DNA of 33,544 nucleotides from Butyrivibrio sp. XPD2002 (GCF_000423945.1 NZ_AUIY01000033.1:1-33544), one strand, 5' to 3'; numbered from the stretch's first letter, positions 13,077 to 21,543 are shown. Translations and numbers: made by a program. Notes: a model not told the origin generated them from the sequence alone.

Positions 13077-14813
13077 ATGAAGAGCAGCTTTTATTCTAAT
13101 TTCACTGATATAAAGTTTATAGATAAGCTAAAAGAAAATCTGGATTTATGCCAGTCATTTTGTTTTTCTGTTAGCTTTATAAAAAAGCCTGGGCTTCGTT
13201 TGATTTCTGGCAATATTGTAGCTGCTTTGGAGCGTGGCGCTAAAGGTAGGATCATTACTTCTACTTACCAGAATTTTACGGATGTGGATTCATTATTATT
13301 CTTCTATGATATGACACAAAGGTATCCGGATAGATTCAGTTGCCACTTAGATAGAGAATGTTTCCATGATAGTAATGGATCTGTAGTAGGCTTCCATTCA
13401 AAGGGATATTTGTTTGAGTTTCATGATCACAGAGAAATTTTAGTTGGATCGTCTAATATAACAGTTTATGCGCTTCTCAAGAACGTTGAGTGGGATGTTG
13501 CTGTTATTGATAATGAAAGTAATCATTCCTACGATGATGCTCAGAAGGAATTTGAGTACCTATGGGAGAGGACACCTTCCATAGATACGCAGTTGATAGA
13601 TGAGTATAAATCGCATCTATATTATTCTATCGAAAGATGGGATATGGACTATAATGTGGCAAATGCAGATGTTAAGCCCAATTATATGCAAAGACGTGCT
13701 TTGAAAGAGCTAAACAGAATGAGAGCAATGGGGGCTACAAAGGCTTTGATTGTGGCTTCTGCTGGTTCAGGAAAAACATATCTGTCCGCTTTTGATGCTA
13801 TGAATTTTGGCCCCAAAAGACTTCTGTATATTGTTCACGAGGGATCAATTCTTATGAAGTCTTTTGAAACATTCCAAAAAGTGTTTGGCAATGAAAGGTC
13901 ATATGGAATTTATAATGTAGACAATAAAGAACAATATAGGGACTTTGTGTTTTCTACAAATGTGAGCATGGCTAATTCCCTGGAGTTATTTGATAAACAT
14001 GAATGGGACTACATTATTATTGATGAGTGTCATCATGCCTCTGCTGAAACTTATCAGAAAATCCTGAATTATTTTGAACCGGAATTCCTTCTTGGAATTA
14101 CAGCTACTCCTGAGAGAATGGATGGTGAAGACATCTTTGGTATATTTGACCAGAATGTTCCTTATGAGCTGAGATTACGAGATGCCATCATCCATGATCT
14201 TATTGTGCCATTTAAGTATTATGGAATCCGCGATGAACTTATAGAATATGGAATAAAAGAGACCAAGGGCCATAAGTTTGTAGAACAATTCTCAGATGAT
14301 GCACATTGTGAGTTTATATGCAAAATGATAGAAGAGCACAGAATGCCAGGGCAGAAGCTTAAGGCGCTGGCTTTCTGCCGAGACATTTCACATGCTATAC
14401 GAATGTCCCAAGCATTGAACTCTTACTATAAGACTGCATATCTGACAGGGCGAAATACTGTAGGTGAGAGAATACGTACCTATAATGAACTTCAGAATGA
14501 TCAGGGCGAGTATGAGATTCTGTTTACAGTAGATATCTTAAATGAAGGTGTAGATATCCCCGGGGTAAATATGGTCATATTCCTTAGACCAACTGATTCG
14601 CAAACAATATTTATTCAGCAGTTAGGACGTGGACTGCGTAAATATGAAGGCAAGCAGTATGTCACTGTGTTAGATTTTATTGGTAATGATTATAAGAGAA
14701 GTGTTCAAATTGCCTTTGCACTGGGGAGTCTGGCTGAAAATTTTGTACTTGAAAAGGATCTGATTGCAGAGCTTGTTAAAGATGATTACTCAAGCATTGG
14801 CCTTGAAGAGTAG
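13077..14813 (+). CDS. PLD-like/DEAD-box SF2 helicase, C-terminally truncated
   Basis: The N-terminal 180 residues are phospholipase-D-like (one HxK motif, FHSKGYLF with H107 and K109, then GSSN). A superfamily 2 helicase follows: SAGSGKT (228-234), DECHH (316-320), TATP (342-345), and motif VI QQLGRGLRK (514-522). Proteins of this design, found in defence and restriction islands, usually run to about 950-1100 residues with a large C-terminal region (DUF3427 or similar). Here the frame stops at residue 578 shortly after the helicase core, at the junction with an inverted fragment. The ribosome site AAAGGTG is present. ATPase activity may remain, but the product is probably not functional as the full enzyme. 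This could be classed as a pseudogene. Confidence 0.8.
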   Translation: MKSSFYSNFTDIKFIDKLKENLDLCQSFCFSVSFIKKPGLRLISGNIVAALERGAKGRIITSTYQNFTDVDSLLFFYDMTQRYPDRFSCHLDRECFHDSNGSVVGFHSKGYLFEFHDHREILVGSSNITVYALLKNVEWDVAVIDNESNHSYDDAQKEFEYLWERTPSIDTQLIDEYKSHLYYSIERWDMDYNVANADVKPNYMQRRALKELNRMRAMGATKALIVASAGSGKTYLSAFDAMNFGPKRLLYIVHEGSILMKSFETFQKVFGNERSYGIYNVDNKEQYRDFVFSTNVSMANSLELFDKHEWDYIIIDECHHASAETYQKILNYFEPEFLLGITATPERMDGEDIFGIFDQNVPYELRLRDAIIHDLIVPFKYYGIRDELIEYGIKETKGHKFVEQFSDDAHCEFICKMIEEHRMPGQKLKALAFCRDISHAIRMSQALNSYYKTAYLTGRNTVGERIRTYNELQNDQGEYEILFTVDILNEGVDIPGVNMVIFLRPTDSQTIFIQQLGRGLRKYEGKQYVTVLDFIGNDYKRSVQIAFALGSLAENFVLEKDLIAELVKDDYSSIGLEE

Positions 14814-14814
14814 G

Positions 14815-15039
14815 ATTATTAAGAAGTAACAGTTGAACCTGTTCCTTACGATATTGCATCCATAAATGGAATACTTCGTCAGAATCCTCTTCATAGAAAT
14901 CTATATCGTACTTCTCAAGACCATATCGTAATAGATCCTCAATGTACAGCTCAAATTCTGCATCCTTACGAATATCTTTTAAGCCGATTGCACCTTCCTT
15001 TTCATCAACAAGAACAGACCGGAATTGATATATAAGCAT
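14815..15039 (-). pseudogene. Inverted fragment resembling the mid/C-terminal region of a DUF3427-type helicase
   Basis: On the minus strand a frame reads ...FELYIEDLLRYGLEKYDIDF... and WMQYRKEQVQLLLLNNP and then runs into sequence that is antisense to the end of the upstream helicase gene. The segment YRKEQVQLLLLNNP is like a region downstream of the helicase core in the PLD/DEAD/DUF3427 family. The fragment therefore looks like a piece of the missing C-terminal part, now inverted between the two helicase remnants. Its similarity is judged by eye only. Confidence 0.35.
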
Positions 15040-16191
15040 TATATGAAGTATGGCTCAGCTCGAGCTTTGGGATTCTGCTGCTCAAGAGAACATGCTGAGG
15101 AAATGGCAAAGCAGTTTTCAAAGAGGGGGATTCTTTCGGTTGCAGTTTATAGTGATGCGCATGGTAAGTATTCTGAGGATAGGAATATTGCTATTGATAA
15201 GCTCAAAAATGGAGAAATAAGAGTTATCTTCTCGGTTGATATGTTTAACGAAGGCGTGGATGTTCCTTCAGTTGATATGGTCATGTTCCTAAGACCCACT
15301 GAATCACCTATAGTTTTTTTACAGCAGCTGGGGCGTGGTCTTAGAAAATCCAAAGGGAAGGAATATCTTAATGTTTTGGATTTTATAGGTAACTATGAGA
15401 AGGCAGGTCGCGTGAGATATTTCCTTACGGGCAGAACCGTTGGAGAAGGCAGGACATATGATCCAGCTGATACATCGGATTTTCCGGATGATTGCCTGAT
15501 TGATTTTGATATGAGACTTATTGATCTGTTCGCAGAGCTAGATAAGAAGCATATGAAGATCAAGGATTTAATTCGAGCAGAATTTTATCGTGTTAAGGAA
15601 TACATAGGCAGCAGGCCTTCAAGAATGGACCTGTTTACTTATATGGATGACGATGTATATCAGATGGCAATCAAGAATTCTAAGGAGAATCCTTTCAAGA
15701 AATATATGGATTATCTGAAGGTACTTGGAGAATTAACTGATGAAGAAGAGTCTCTGCATGATGGAATCGGACGTGAATTCATAAATCTCATTGAGAATAC
15801 AAACATGTCCAAGGTCTATAAGATGCCAGTACTTATGGCCTTTTATAATCATGGAAATGTTAGGATGGGTGTGACCGAGCAGGAACTACTTGAGGCATGG
15901 AAACGGTTCTTTAATACCGGAACGAACTGGAAAGATCTCGAAACAAATATCACATATGAGGGATATAAGAGCATTTCAGACAAGGATCATATAAGGAAAA
16001 TACTTCAGATGCCTGTTCATTTTCTACAGGAATCTGGGAAGGGATTCTTTGTGCAGAAGGATGGATATGCACTGGCACTTAGAGATGAGCTGGAAACAGT
16101 TATTGCTGATGAGTGCTTCGTTAAGCATTTTGGAGATGTTATAGAGTATAGGGCGATGGATTATTATAGGAGAAGGTATAACGGAGAATAA
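15025..16191 (+). pseudogene. C-terminal half of a second SF2 helicase
   Basis: This 388-residue frame begins inside the helicase C-terminal domain (ALGFCCSREHAEEMAKQF), carries motif V (FSVDMFNEGVDVPSVDM) and motif VI (QQLGRGLRK, 100-108), and continues for about 270 residues of a C-terminal domain ending in YRRRYNGE. There is no Walker A or DEAH box, and the only starts (TTG 15025, ATG 15043) lack a ribosome site. The core is homologous to the preceding helicase gene but not identical, so it comes from a related second gene whose N-terminal half was lost. It cannot hydrolyse ATP alone. Confidence 0.75.
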
Positions 16192-16202
16192 ACAAGGATA
16201 TT

Positions 16203-16342
16203 ATGAAAAATATCAGGGAATTACTATTTCTTCAAAATATAAATGGGATTGGCAGAGCAAAAATAATAAAAACATATATTCCATATCTAAAGAATGGGTG
16301 CAGTATTGATGAGCTAAAAGATATAGTCGCACATAATGAGAA
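16203..16342 (+). pseudogene. DprA/Smf-like N-terminal fragment
   Basis: The first 47 codons (MKNIRELLFLQNINGIGRAKIIK...) resemble the helix-hairpin-helix opening of DprA/Smf-like DNA-processing proteins, with NGIGRAK as the hairpin. At about 16343 the reading frame enters the right-hand repeat region and continues out of frame to a stop at 16460, so the Rossmann domain is missing. It follows the helicase fragment by eleven bases. The junction is the point where island DNA meets the duplicated 53-residue-gene tail. Confidence 0.55.
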
Positions 16343-16410
16343 AGATGACAGTTGCTTTTGGAGCAACATTCACACTCTGATTTTCATAAACAAGAATATG
16401 GATTTATCCA

Positions 16411-16439
16411 CCCGGAGCAGTGATTGCTCCGGGTTTTTT
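16411..16439 (+). terminator. Intrinsic terminator (right repeat copy)
   Basis: CCCGGAGCA (16411-16419) and TGCTCCGGG (16425-16433) form a perfect nine-base-pair stem with a GTGAT loop and six T residues. It is identical to the one at 4463. Confidence 0.9.
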
Positions 16440-16548
16440 ATGGTATCATCAATACTATGAAAAAAGGAGCTGAAGATATATGATGTTTCCATTTGATGAT
16501 CCGTTTGATGCGGATATTTTTAATGAGGATTATAACGATGATGAGGAC
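16411..16548 (+). repeat. Direct repeat, right copy (partner 4463-4599)
   Basis: The copy comprises the terminator, the ribosome site (AAAAGGAG) and the first 23 codons of the intact DUF2325 gene. Just upstream, 16343-16381 encodes KMTVAFGATFTL-stop, the tail of the 53-residue gene at 4270, at lower nucleotide identity. See the left copy for differences. Confidence 0.9.
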
Positions 16549-18153
16549 GCTATTGCCAGAAGAAGGGAAATAGCAGGAATCATGATCGAAGACATGATAA
16601 GTAAGGAACAGGGGAATGAGGTGGCACCGGATACCACGGGTGTGGATCATTTCTTCCTTACTGACTTCATCACCGAGGACATGGGTATGGATTTTGCCAT
16701 CATTGAACAGGATTTCCTTGATAAATGCAGGGGAAGACTGAAGGAGTTCAATGAAGTCGGATGGTATGGTGATGTTTCATTCAGACTGAGGAGCCCACTT
16801 GAGTGCATGCATAACAAGATGATGATGCTCATTTACAATGGGGCAAAGCTTGGTGATGAATACTGTGTAGAACTTTTGAAGTATCTCTACAAAACATATC
16901 ACAAGGATGAATACAAAAGCCTCAAGAGGTTCCGGACCATCAGGACGGAGGAGATATTTGGTCTTGCGGAGGATGAATTTGGTGGATGCGATTTTACCGT
17001 AATCGGCAGGATCATGGGCATGTGCCCTTTCATGAATATCGAGTTTCATCAAAACTGCTCTGTATTATATAAGCTGCTTTTAAAACGAAGGGATGCCTGG
17101 ATAAGGGATGACGAGGAAGTCTGCGAATACCTTGAGTTTGATCATACACTTTTCCTGGAATGTGCACATCAGGTAGATGAGTGGCTTGATGCACCCGAGA
17201 GAAAGGGACTGCCATTTGAAAGGCTGAATAAGCAGTATTTGGAGATGCGTGATTTTGCCGGGGCATGCCTGAGGAATCAGGGATATGCAGATGATTATGT
17301 TGAGAACTGCATGGAAAATTATATGGGCATAAGAGTGCAGATGGCACGGACATTGGCAGTACTTAAGACGCAGCATCCAAACAAGGAGTACACATTTGAG
17401 CAGGTACAGCGTTTCACTAATGTTTATGACATCGTGGCTGCGCTGACGGATATAGCTGAATGTGTGGAATATGAGATCGGATATCTTACAGGTGATCAGG
17501 TTGATCCGATGGATGTAGAGGATTCCTTGTTCAAACCGGAGAATGTTGTCGTAAGGAATGCGCAAAAAAAGGAAGTCAAAAAGCAGATCATTCATGTGGC
17601 TCCTGTGAAAAAAGGCAATGTCAGCGAAGATGAATATATTAAAGAAATAGCGGAGCTCAGGAGCAAACTTCATGAGCAGGAACAGGAGAATAAGTATCTC
17701 CGGGAGCAGTACAGAGCTGCAAAGAAATCATCCAAGGAGTCTGAAGATCTTATCAATAAGTATGAAGAGGACCGTGCGGAGCTTATAGCTTTGCGTGAAT
17801 ATGCCTACAAGTCAGAGCATGATGAGCCTGTATCTGAAGATGTAATTCCTGATATGAAATCAGCTATAGCAGAGAAGAATGTTGTTATCATCGGAGGCCA
17901 TGTGAACTGGCAGAATAAGCTGAAGGCGATTTTTCCTAATTGGATGTTCATAGCTCCAGATGCTTATAAAACAGTTGATGGCAAGATGCTGGAGAATAAG
18001 GATATGGTCTATTTTTATACGGATTATATCAACCATATCAGCTATAAGAAATTCATAGCTGCCGTCAGGGAGAGGAAGATACCGTTCGGATACCTTGGAA
18101 GCAATAATGTTGATAATGTAGTGAATCAGATTTATGGAGATCTGTGTTCTTAA
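16480..18153 (+). CDS. DUF2325 domain protein with central coiled coil (557 aa)
   Basis: A large cytosolic protein in three parts. An acidic start (MMFPFDDPFDADIFNEDYND) leads into a helical region of about 370 residues with many aromatic and cysteine residues (DFAGACLRNQGYADDYVENC). A coiled coil follows at about 390-460 (IAELRSKLHEQEQENKYLRE). The C-terminal DUF2325 domain (465-557) is a Rossmann-like module with a nucleotide-loop-like VVIIGGHVNWQNKL, FYTDYINH and a final YLGSNNVDNV. The function of DUF2325 is not established. AAAAGGAGC precedes the ATG. The terminator directly upstream suggests its own promoter or readthrough control. It is the intact version of the gene whose first codons are duplicated at 4531. 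Confidence 0.8.
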   Translation: MMFPFDDPFDADIFNEDYNDDEDAIARRREIAGIMIEDMISKEQGNEVAPDTTGVDHFFLTDFITEDMGMDFAIIEQDFLDKCRGRLKEFNEVGWYGDVSFRLRSPLECMHNKMMMLIYNGAKLGDEYCVELLKYLYKTYHKDEYKSLKRFRTIRTEEIFGLAEDEFGGCDFTVIGRIMGMCPFMNIEFHQNCSVLYKLLLKRRDAWIRDDEEVCEYLEFDHTLFLECAHQVDEWLDAPERKGLPFERLNKQYLEMRDFAGACLRNQGYADDYVENCMENYMGIRVQMARTLAVLKTQHPNKEYTFEQVQRFTNVYDIVAALTDIAECVEYEIGYLTGDQVDPMDVEDSLFKPENVVVRNAQKKEVKKQIIHVAPVKKGNVSEDEYIKEIAELRSKLHEQEQENKYLREQYRAAKKSSKESEDLINKYEEDRAELIALREYAYKSEHDEPVSEDVIPDMKSAIAEKNVVIIGGHVNWQNKLKAIFPNWMFIAPDAYKTVDGKMLENKDMVYFYTDYINHISYKKFIAAVRERKIPFGYLGSNNVDNVVNQIYGDLCS

Positions 18154-18246
18154 ATGAGGAGGAGTTAACAGTCCTCACTGTTTCAATACTAAAAATAAAA
18201 AAGAAAACTACGGAATTGATAACGTAGTAAGTTTAAGGAGATTCCA

Positions 18247-19020
18247 GTGGGCAAAAAGACAAGACAGGAAACAATAGATGAACTGACCCTGGCGTTAATG
18301 TATCTGACACGCTTTAATGACAGGGAGGGAAGCCATTTCAATGAGATGGCATGGAAAGGATACGACTTTGATTCTATTAAGCGGTTAGACCAGAGTGATT
18401 ATATATTTGATCCTAAGCGTAGCAGGGGCGGCGCATATAAGCATGCATATTTGACAGAAAAAGGCCGTCAGAGAGCGAGGGAGATACTTAAGGAACTGGA
18501 TGCGGAGGATCAAAAGCTGTATGAGAGGTTCGAGTTCCGCACAATAAAGCCGGAAGAAGCAGATGAAGCTGCTGAGATCGAGCAGATCTGTTTCCCACCT
18601 AATGAAGCATGCACTCCGGAGCGTATAAAGGAAAGAATTTCAGTGGCTGCAGACTTTTTCTATGTGGCAATCGATAAAGAAACCGGAAAGATGGCGGGAT
18701 TTCTTAATGGTATTGCTACAGACGAGTATGATTTTCGTGATGAATTCTTTACGGATGCAGAGCTCCATAATGCAGACGGCAAGAATATAATGATTCTTGG
18801 GCTTGATGTCCTGCCAGAGTACCGGAAGCAGGTGCTTGGAAGAGAGCTTGTATATAATTACTGTCGCAGGGAACAGAATCGTGATAGAAAAAGACTTGTC
18901 CTTACTTGTCTCCCCAATAAAGTGAAGATGTATACAAAATTCGGATTTTTGGATCGCGGAGAAGCTGCATCTACATGGGGTGGAGAAAAATGGCATGAGA
19001 TGGATATTTTTCTAAATTAA
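18247..19020 (+). CDS. DUF6429-GNAT acetyltransferase fusion (257 aa)
   Basis: Residues 1-85 form a DUF6429-like winged-helix-type module (ETIDELTLALMYLTRF, AWKGYDFDSIKRLDQSDYI, YLTEKGRQRA), normally a stand-alone protein of about 80-90 residues. Residues 92-257 are a GNAT N-acetyltransferase with the acetyl-CoA loop GLDVLPEYRKQVLGRELV and a late MYTKFGF segment. The start is GTG at 18247, with AAGGAG six bases upstream. The fusion suggests that the DUF6429 part supplies DNA or partner binding while the enzyme part modifies a small molecule or protein; this is inference. It is followed 38 bases later by a truncated Nudix gene. Confidence 0.8.
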   Translation: MGKKTRQETIDELTLALMYLTRFNDREGSHFNEMAWKGYDFDSIKRLDQSDYIFDPKRSRGGAYKHAYLTEKGRQRAREILKELDAEDQKLYERFEFRTIKPEEADEAAEIEQICFPPNEACTPERIKERISVAADFFYVAIDKETGKMAGFLNGIATDEYDFRDEFFTDAELHNADGKNIMILGLDVLPEYRKQVLGRELVYNYCRREQNRDRKRLVLTCLPNKVKMYTKFGFLDRGEAASTWGGEKWHEMDIFLN

Positions 19021-19058
19021 GGTTTTTCGCAAAATGAATATGAGAGGGGTAGGATATT

Positions 19059-19373
19059 TTGGAAGAGATTTTTGATGTAACAGATGATAATGGATTTCCT
19101 GTGGGCAGAACGGTCACAAGATCTGAGGCACACGATAAGGGAATTTCGCATAGGACTGCCCATACATGGATAGTCCGTAAGGCTGGTGGTTCATATGAGG
19201 TGTTGCTACAGAAGAGAAGCGCCAATAAGGAATCGTTTCCTTCAATGTATGACACTTCTTCAGCTGGGCACATCCAGGCAGGTGATGATCCGCTGGAATC
19301 AGCGCAGAGAGAACTGTTCGAGGAGCTGGATGCAAAGGACTATATATTTGACAGAGAAGAAGGAGACGAGTGA
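19059..19373 (+). pseudogene. Nudix hydrolase, truncated after the Nudix box
   Basis: From the TTG at 19059 (AGAGGGG nine bases upstream) the frame matches the first 90 residues of the intact Nudix gene at 32395, with about four in five residues identical, through GHIQAGDDPLESAQRELFEEL. It then switches to unrelated sequence (DAKDYIFDREEGDE) and stops, whereas the full gene continues for another 100 residues. The catalytic box is complete, but the rest of the fold is missing. The TGATG overlap with the next start shows that the foreign tail came with the following gene. Confidence 0.8.
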
Positions 19374-19821
19374 TGCCACAGTCTTGGAGCAGTATAAGGA
19401 AAAAACTTGAGCAGGATCTTTTATGTGAGAACTTAAAAGCAGAGTTCAGTATTTCAGGACAAATTACCATGGAGCACCGGATGAGTATGGAAGATTTGCT
19501 GTAAGAATAGATGGGAAGGAAGTTTTCCAGGCAAATCCATATAATGAAATGGCGATATTCAGGTATGGAGCTGAAGTTAAAAGGGAACAGAACATTCCTC
19601 ACCGGGAGTGGACTGATGATGGGGAAATAATCAATCAGGAAGTAAATCTCGCTGCAGAAGAAGAGGGTAGGATCAGAGCAGCAGAAGATGGTATCGTTGA
19701 TTCATGTTTAGTTCCCTATTCCATAAAAAAGTATCTTAATCAGGATATAAAGGATAGCCTTGCCGATGAGGATCCGGTTATAAGGATGCTGGCGATTTTT
19801 GACAGAAGAGTTCTGATGTAA
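19373..19821 (+). pseudogene. Frameshifted small conserved protein (SF0329-like)
   Basis: The opening MPQSWSSIRKKLEQDLLCEN is in one frame and the continuation RVQYFRTNYHGAPDEYGRF, FAVRIDGKEVFQANPYNE through IKKYLNQDIKDSLADEDP to the end at 19821 is in another. The switch lies near 19425-19435. Joined, they give about 150 residues of a soluble protein family that I recall from databases as SF0329-like and that occurs in clostridia and enterobacteria. The start overlaps the preceding stop (TGATG). The function is unknown. A single indel has probably inactivated it. Confidence 0.6.
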
Positions 19822-19937
19822 ATGGGCACTGGCAAAACGATCACAAACATCGTAGTAATCTGATCGTGCTGTGCAAGTCGTGTCACTCAACTATACACGC
19901 GAAGAGAGGGGACTATTTGGGGAACCATCGCTGGTAG
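19815..19937 (+). pseudogene. HNH endonuclease C-terminal fragment
   Basis: A frame that overlaps the end of the previous gene reads NGHWQNDHKHRSNLIVLC, then KSCHSTIHAKRGD, and ends in NHRW. This is the second half of an HNH nuclease (H-x-N-x8-H with a CxxC-type zinc ligand pair partly visible), as found just before phage terminase genes. No start and no N-terminal half are present. It is a relic of a prophage packaging region. Confidence 0.65.
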
Positions 19938-20010
19938 GGGCGGGAGAAATCTCTACAGGTAAGACTCCCAGGGAACGGCGCGGGGGTCACGCGTGCAAAA
20001 TCGCGAAATG
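19938..20010 (+). other. GC-rich phage cos-like relic
   Basis: Directly after the HNH fragment comes a G+C-rich block (GGGGCGGGAGAAATCTCTAC, then GGCGCGGGGGTCACGCGTGC) in an AT-rich region. In many Firmicute siphophages an HNH gene is followed by the cohesive-end (cos) region and then the small terminase gene, with DNA of this look. No terminase follows here; the toxin-antitoxin locus does. The assignment rests on position and composition. Confidence 0.35.
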
Positions 20011-20035
20011 AAAAGTGAAAATCTGGTGAGAAAGA

Positions 20036-20111
20036 ATTTACCTCCGAGGTAAATTGACATCTTGAGGAAATGGGATATCCGTGCTATCATATATTTACCT
20101 CAAAGGTAAAT
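20036..20111 (+). promoter_or_regulatory. Promoter of the HigBA-type locus flanked by two 19-bp palindromes
   Basis: The palindromes ATTTACCTCCGAGGTAAAT (20036-20054) and ATTTACCTCAAAGGTAAAT (20093-20111) share the half-site ATTTACCT and lie 57 bases apart. Between them is TTGAGG (20062-20067), 17 bases, TATCAT (20085-20090). The second palindrome abuts the -10 box. This is the expected arrangement for autorepression by the HTH antitoxin, possibly with looping or cooperative binding. Confidence 0.75.
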
Positions 20112-20130
20112 CCGAATGAGAGGTGATGGT

Positions 20131-20427
20131 TTGGATATCACGTAAAAAAACAATAAAATCAAAAAGGTTTGTACGGATGCCGAAGCTGCAGAGAGAACCT
20201 ACGGTCGAGAAATGGCCGATAAAATACATCAGCGTATAGATGAAATTGGCGCGGCAGACACTGTTGAAATGATGATTCAGTTCCATATTGGACGATGTCA
20301 TCCTCTTACGCAGAATCGGAAAGGACAATACGCGGTGGATTTGGTTCATCCGTACAGATTGGTATTCGAAAAGAATGGCGACGAAATCCAAATAGCGAAT
20401 ATTTTGGAAATAGTCGATTATCATTAA
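20131..20427 (+). pseudogene. HigB/RelE-type toxin with a stop at codon 5
   Basis: From the TTG at 20131, seven bases after AGAGG, the frame reads LDIT-stop-KNNKIKKVCTDAEAAERTYG and then MADKIHQRIDEIGAADTVEM, GRCHPLTQNRKGQYAVDLVH and YRLVFE, a complete HigB-family ribosome-dependent mRNA interferase of about 98 residues. The fifth codon, a tyrosine in relatives as I remember them, is TAA. Everything after it is undamaged. Translation could restart at the ATG at 20212, but that product would lack the first 27 residues including the first strand and helix. The antitoxin gene follows after 32 bases. Confidence 0.75.
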
Positions 20428-20459
20428 TGATCAAGATGACAAGTCAAGGAGGTAGCACT

Positions 20460-21512
20460 ATGGTGAGAAGTCGCAGTTATATTGCAACGCCACCTGGGGC
20501 GACAATTAAAGAGCAGTTGAATGACAGAGGTATGAGTCAGAAGGAGTTTGCGGTCAGGATGGATATGTCTGAGAAGCATATTAGCAAGCTCATAAACGGT
20601 GACGTACAGCTTACACCGGAGACCGCTGTTAGATTAGAGATGGTTTTAGGTGTTCCGACTAAGTTCTGGAATAACCTTGAGGCAATCTACAGAGAGAAGA
20701 TTATTAAGGCAGAAGCAGAAAACGCAATGGATGCTGATGCCGAGATGGCAAAACAATTTCCCTATAGCGAGATGGCAAAATTCGGATGGGTTCCGGAGAC
20801 CAGAGAAGCTAAGGAGAAAGTTGTCAATCTTAGGAAATACTTTGAAGTTGTTGAGCTTTCTCTTCTTGGAAACGAGCAGATTACAAGAATTGCATGTAGA
20901 CGTCTGGCAATCACAGAAAAAAGCGATTTGGCGTTGATGGCCTGGGCTCAGGAAGCAAAGATTAAGGCACGAGATATCCAAACCGCACCGATCAACATTA
21001 AAGGCTTAATATCCGCTATGCCAGAGTTACGGAAAATGACCGTGCTTAAGCCAAAGGAATTCTGCCCTCAGATAAAGAAATGCCTTGCAGATTGTGGAAT
21101 AGCTTTAGTATTTTTGCCGCACCTTAAAGGATCTTTTCTTCAGGGAGCTTCCTTTATGGATGGAAATAAAATTGTTGTTGGACTTACTGCAAGAGGAAAG
21201 GACGCGGATAAGTTTTGGTTTAGTTTGTTCCACGAACTTGCCCACATTGCTCTCGGCCATGTAGGACAGCCTAACGGTACATCTGAGGATGATGAAAAAG
21301 CTGCTGACAAATGGTCTGGTGAGACACTGATAACATCTGAGGAGTTCGAGGCTTTCAGAAGAGGTAGAGATTATTCAGAGAGAAGCGTACTCCAATTTGC
21401 AAAAGAACAAGGAATTGCACCTGGGATAGTAGTTGGGAGAATGCAGCTGGAAGGAATGATTAAGTATAGCATGCTGAATAATCTGAAAGAAAAATATGAA
21501 ATAGCTGTATAA
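20460..21512 (+). CDS. HigA-type antitoxin fused to an ImmA/IrrE-like metallopeptidase (350 aa)
   Basis: Residues 12-70 are an XRE helix-turn-helix of the HigA type (GATIKEQLNDRGMSQKEFAV, SEKHISKLINGDVQLTPETA). After a helical linker, residues 190-300 form an M78/ImmA-like domain with HELAH (258-262) as zinc site and EKAADKW (279-285) carrying the third ligand. AAGGAGG is seven bases upstream of the ATG. Such long antitoxins repress their own operon, here through the palindromes at 20036 and 20093, and in related systems the peptidase domain cleaves a repressor after a signal. With its toxin gene interrupted it may act as an orphan regulator. Confidence 0.88.
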   Translation: MVRSRSYIATPPGATIKEQLNDRGMSQKEFAVRMDMSEKHISKLINGDVQLTPETAVRLEMVLGVPTKFWNNLEAIYREKIIKAEAENAMDADAEMAKQFPYSEMAKFGWVPETREAKEKVVNLRKYFEVVELSLLGNEQITRIACRRLAITEKSDLALMAWAQEAKIKARDIQTAPINIKGLISAMPELRKMTVLKPKEFCPQIKKCLADCGIALVFLPHLKGSFLQGASFMDGNKIVVGLTARGKDADKFWFSLFHELAHIALGHVGQPNGTSEDDEKAADKWSGETLITSEEFEAFRRGRDYSERSVLQFAKEQGIAPGIVVGRMQLEGMIKYSMLNNLKEKYEIAV

Positions 21513-21543
21513 AGTCATCATCGAAAAGACTTTGAAGATATCC

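Noticed and set aside
20295..20459. Longer start for the HigA-metallopeptidase protein
   Set aside because: It overlaps the toxin gene in another frame; AAGGAGG clearly selects the ATG at 20460.
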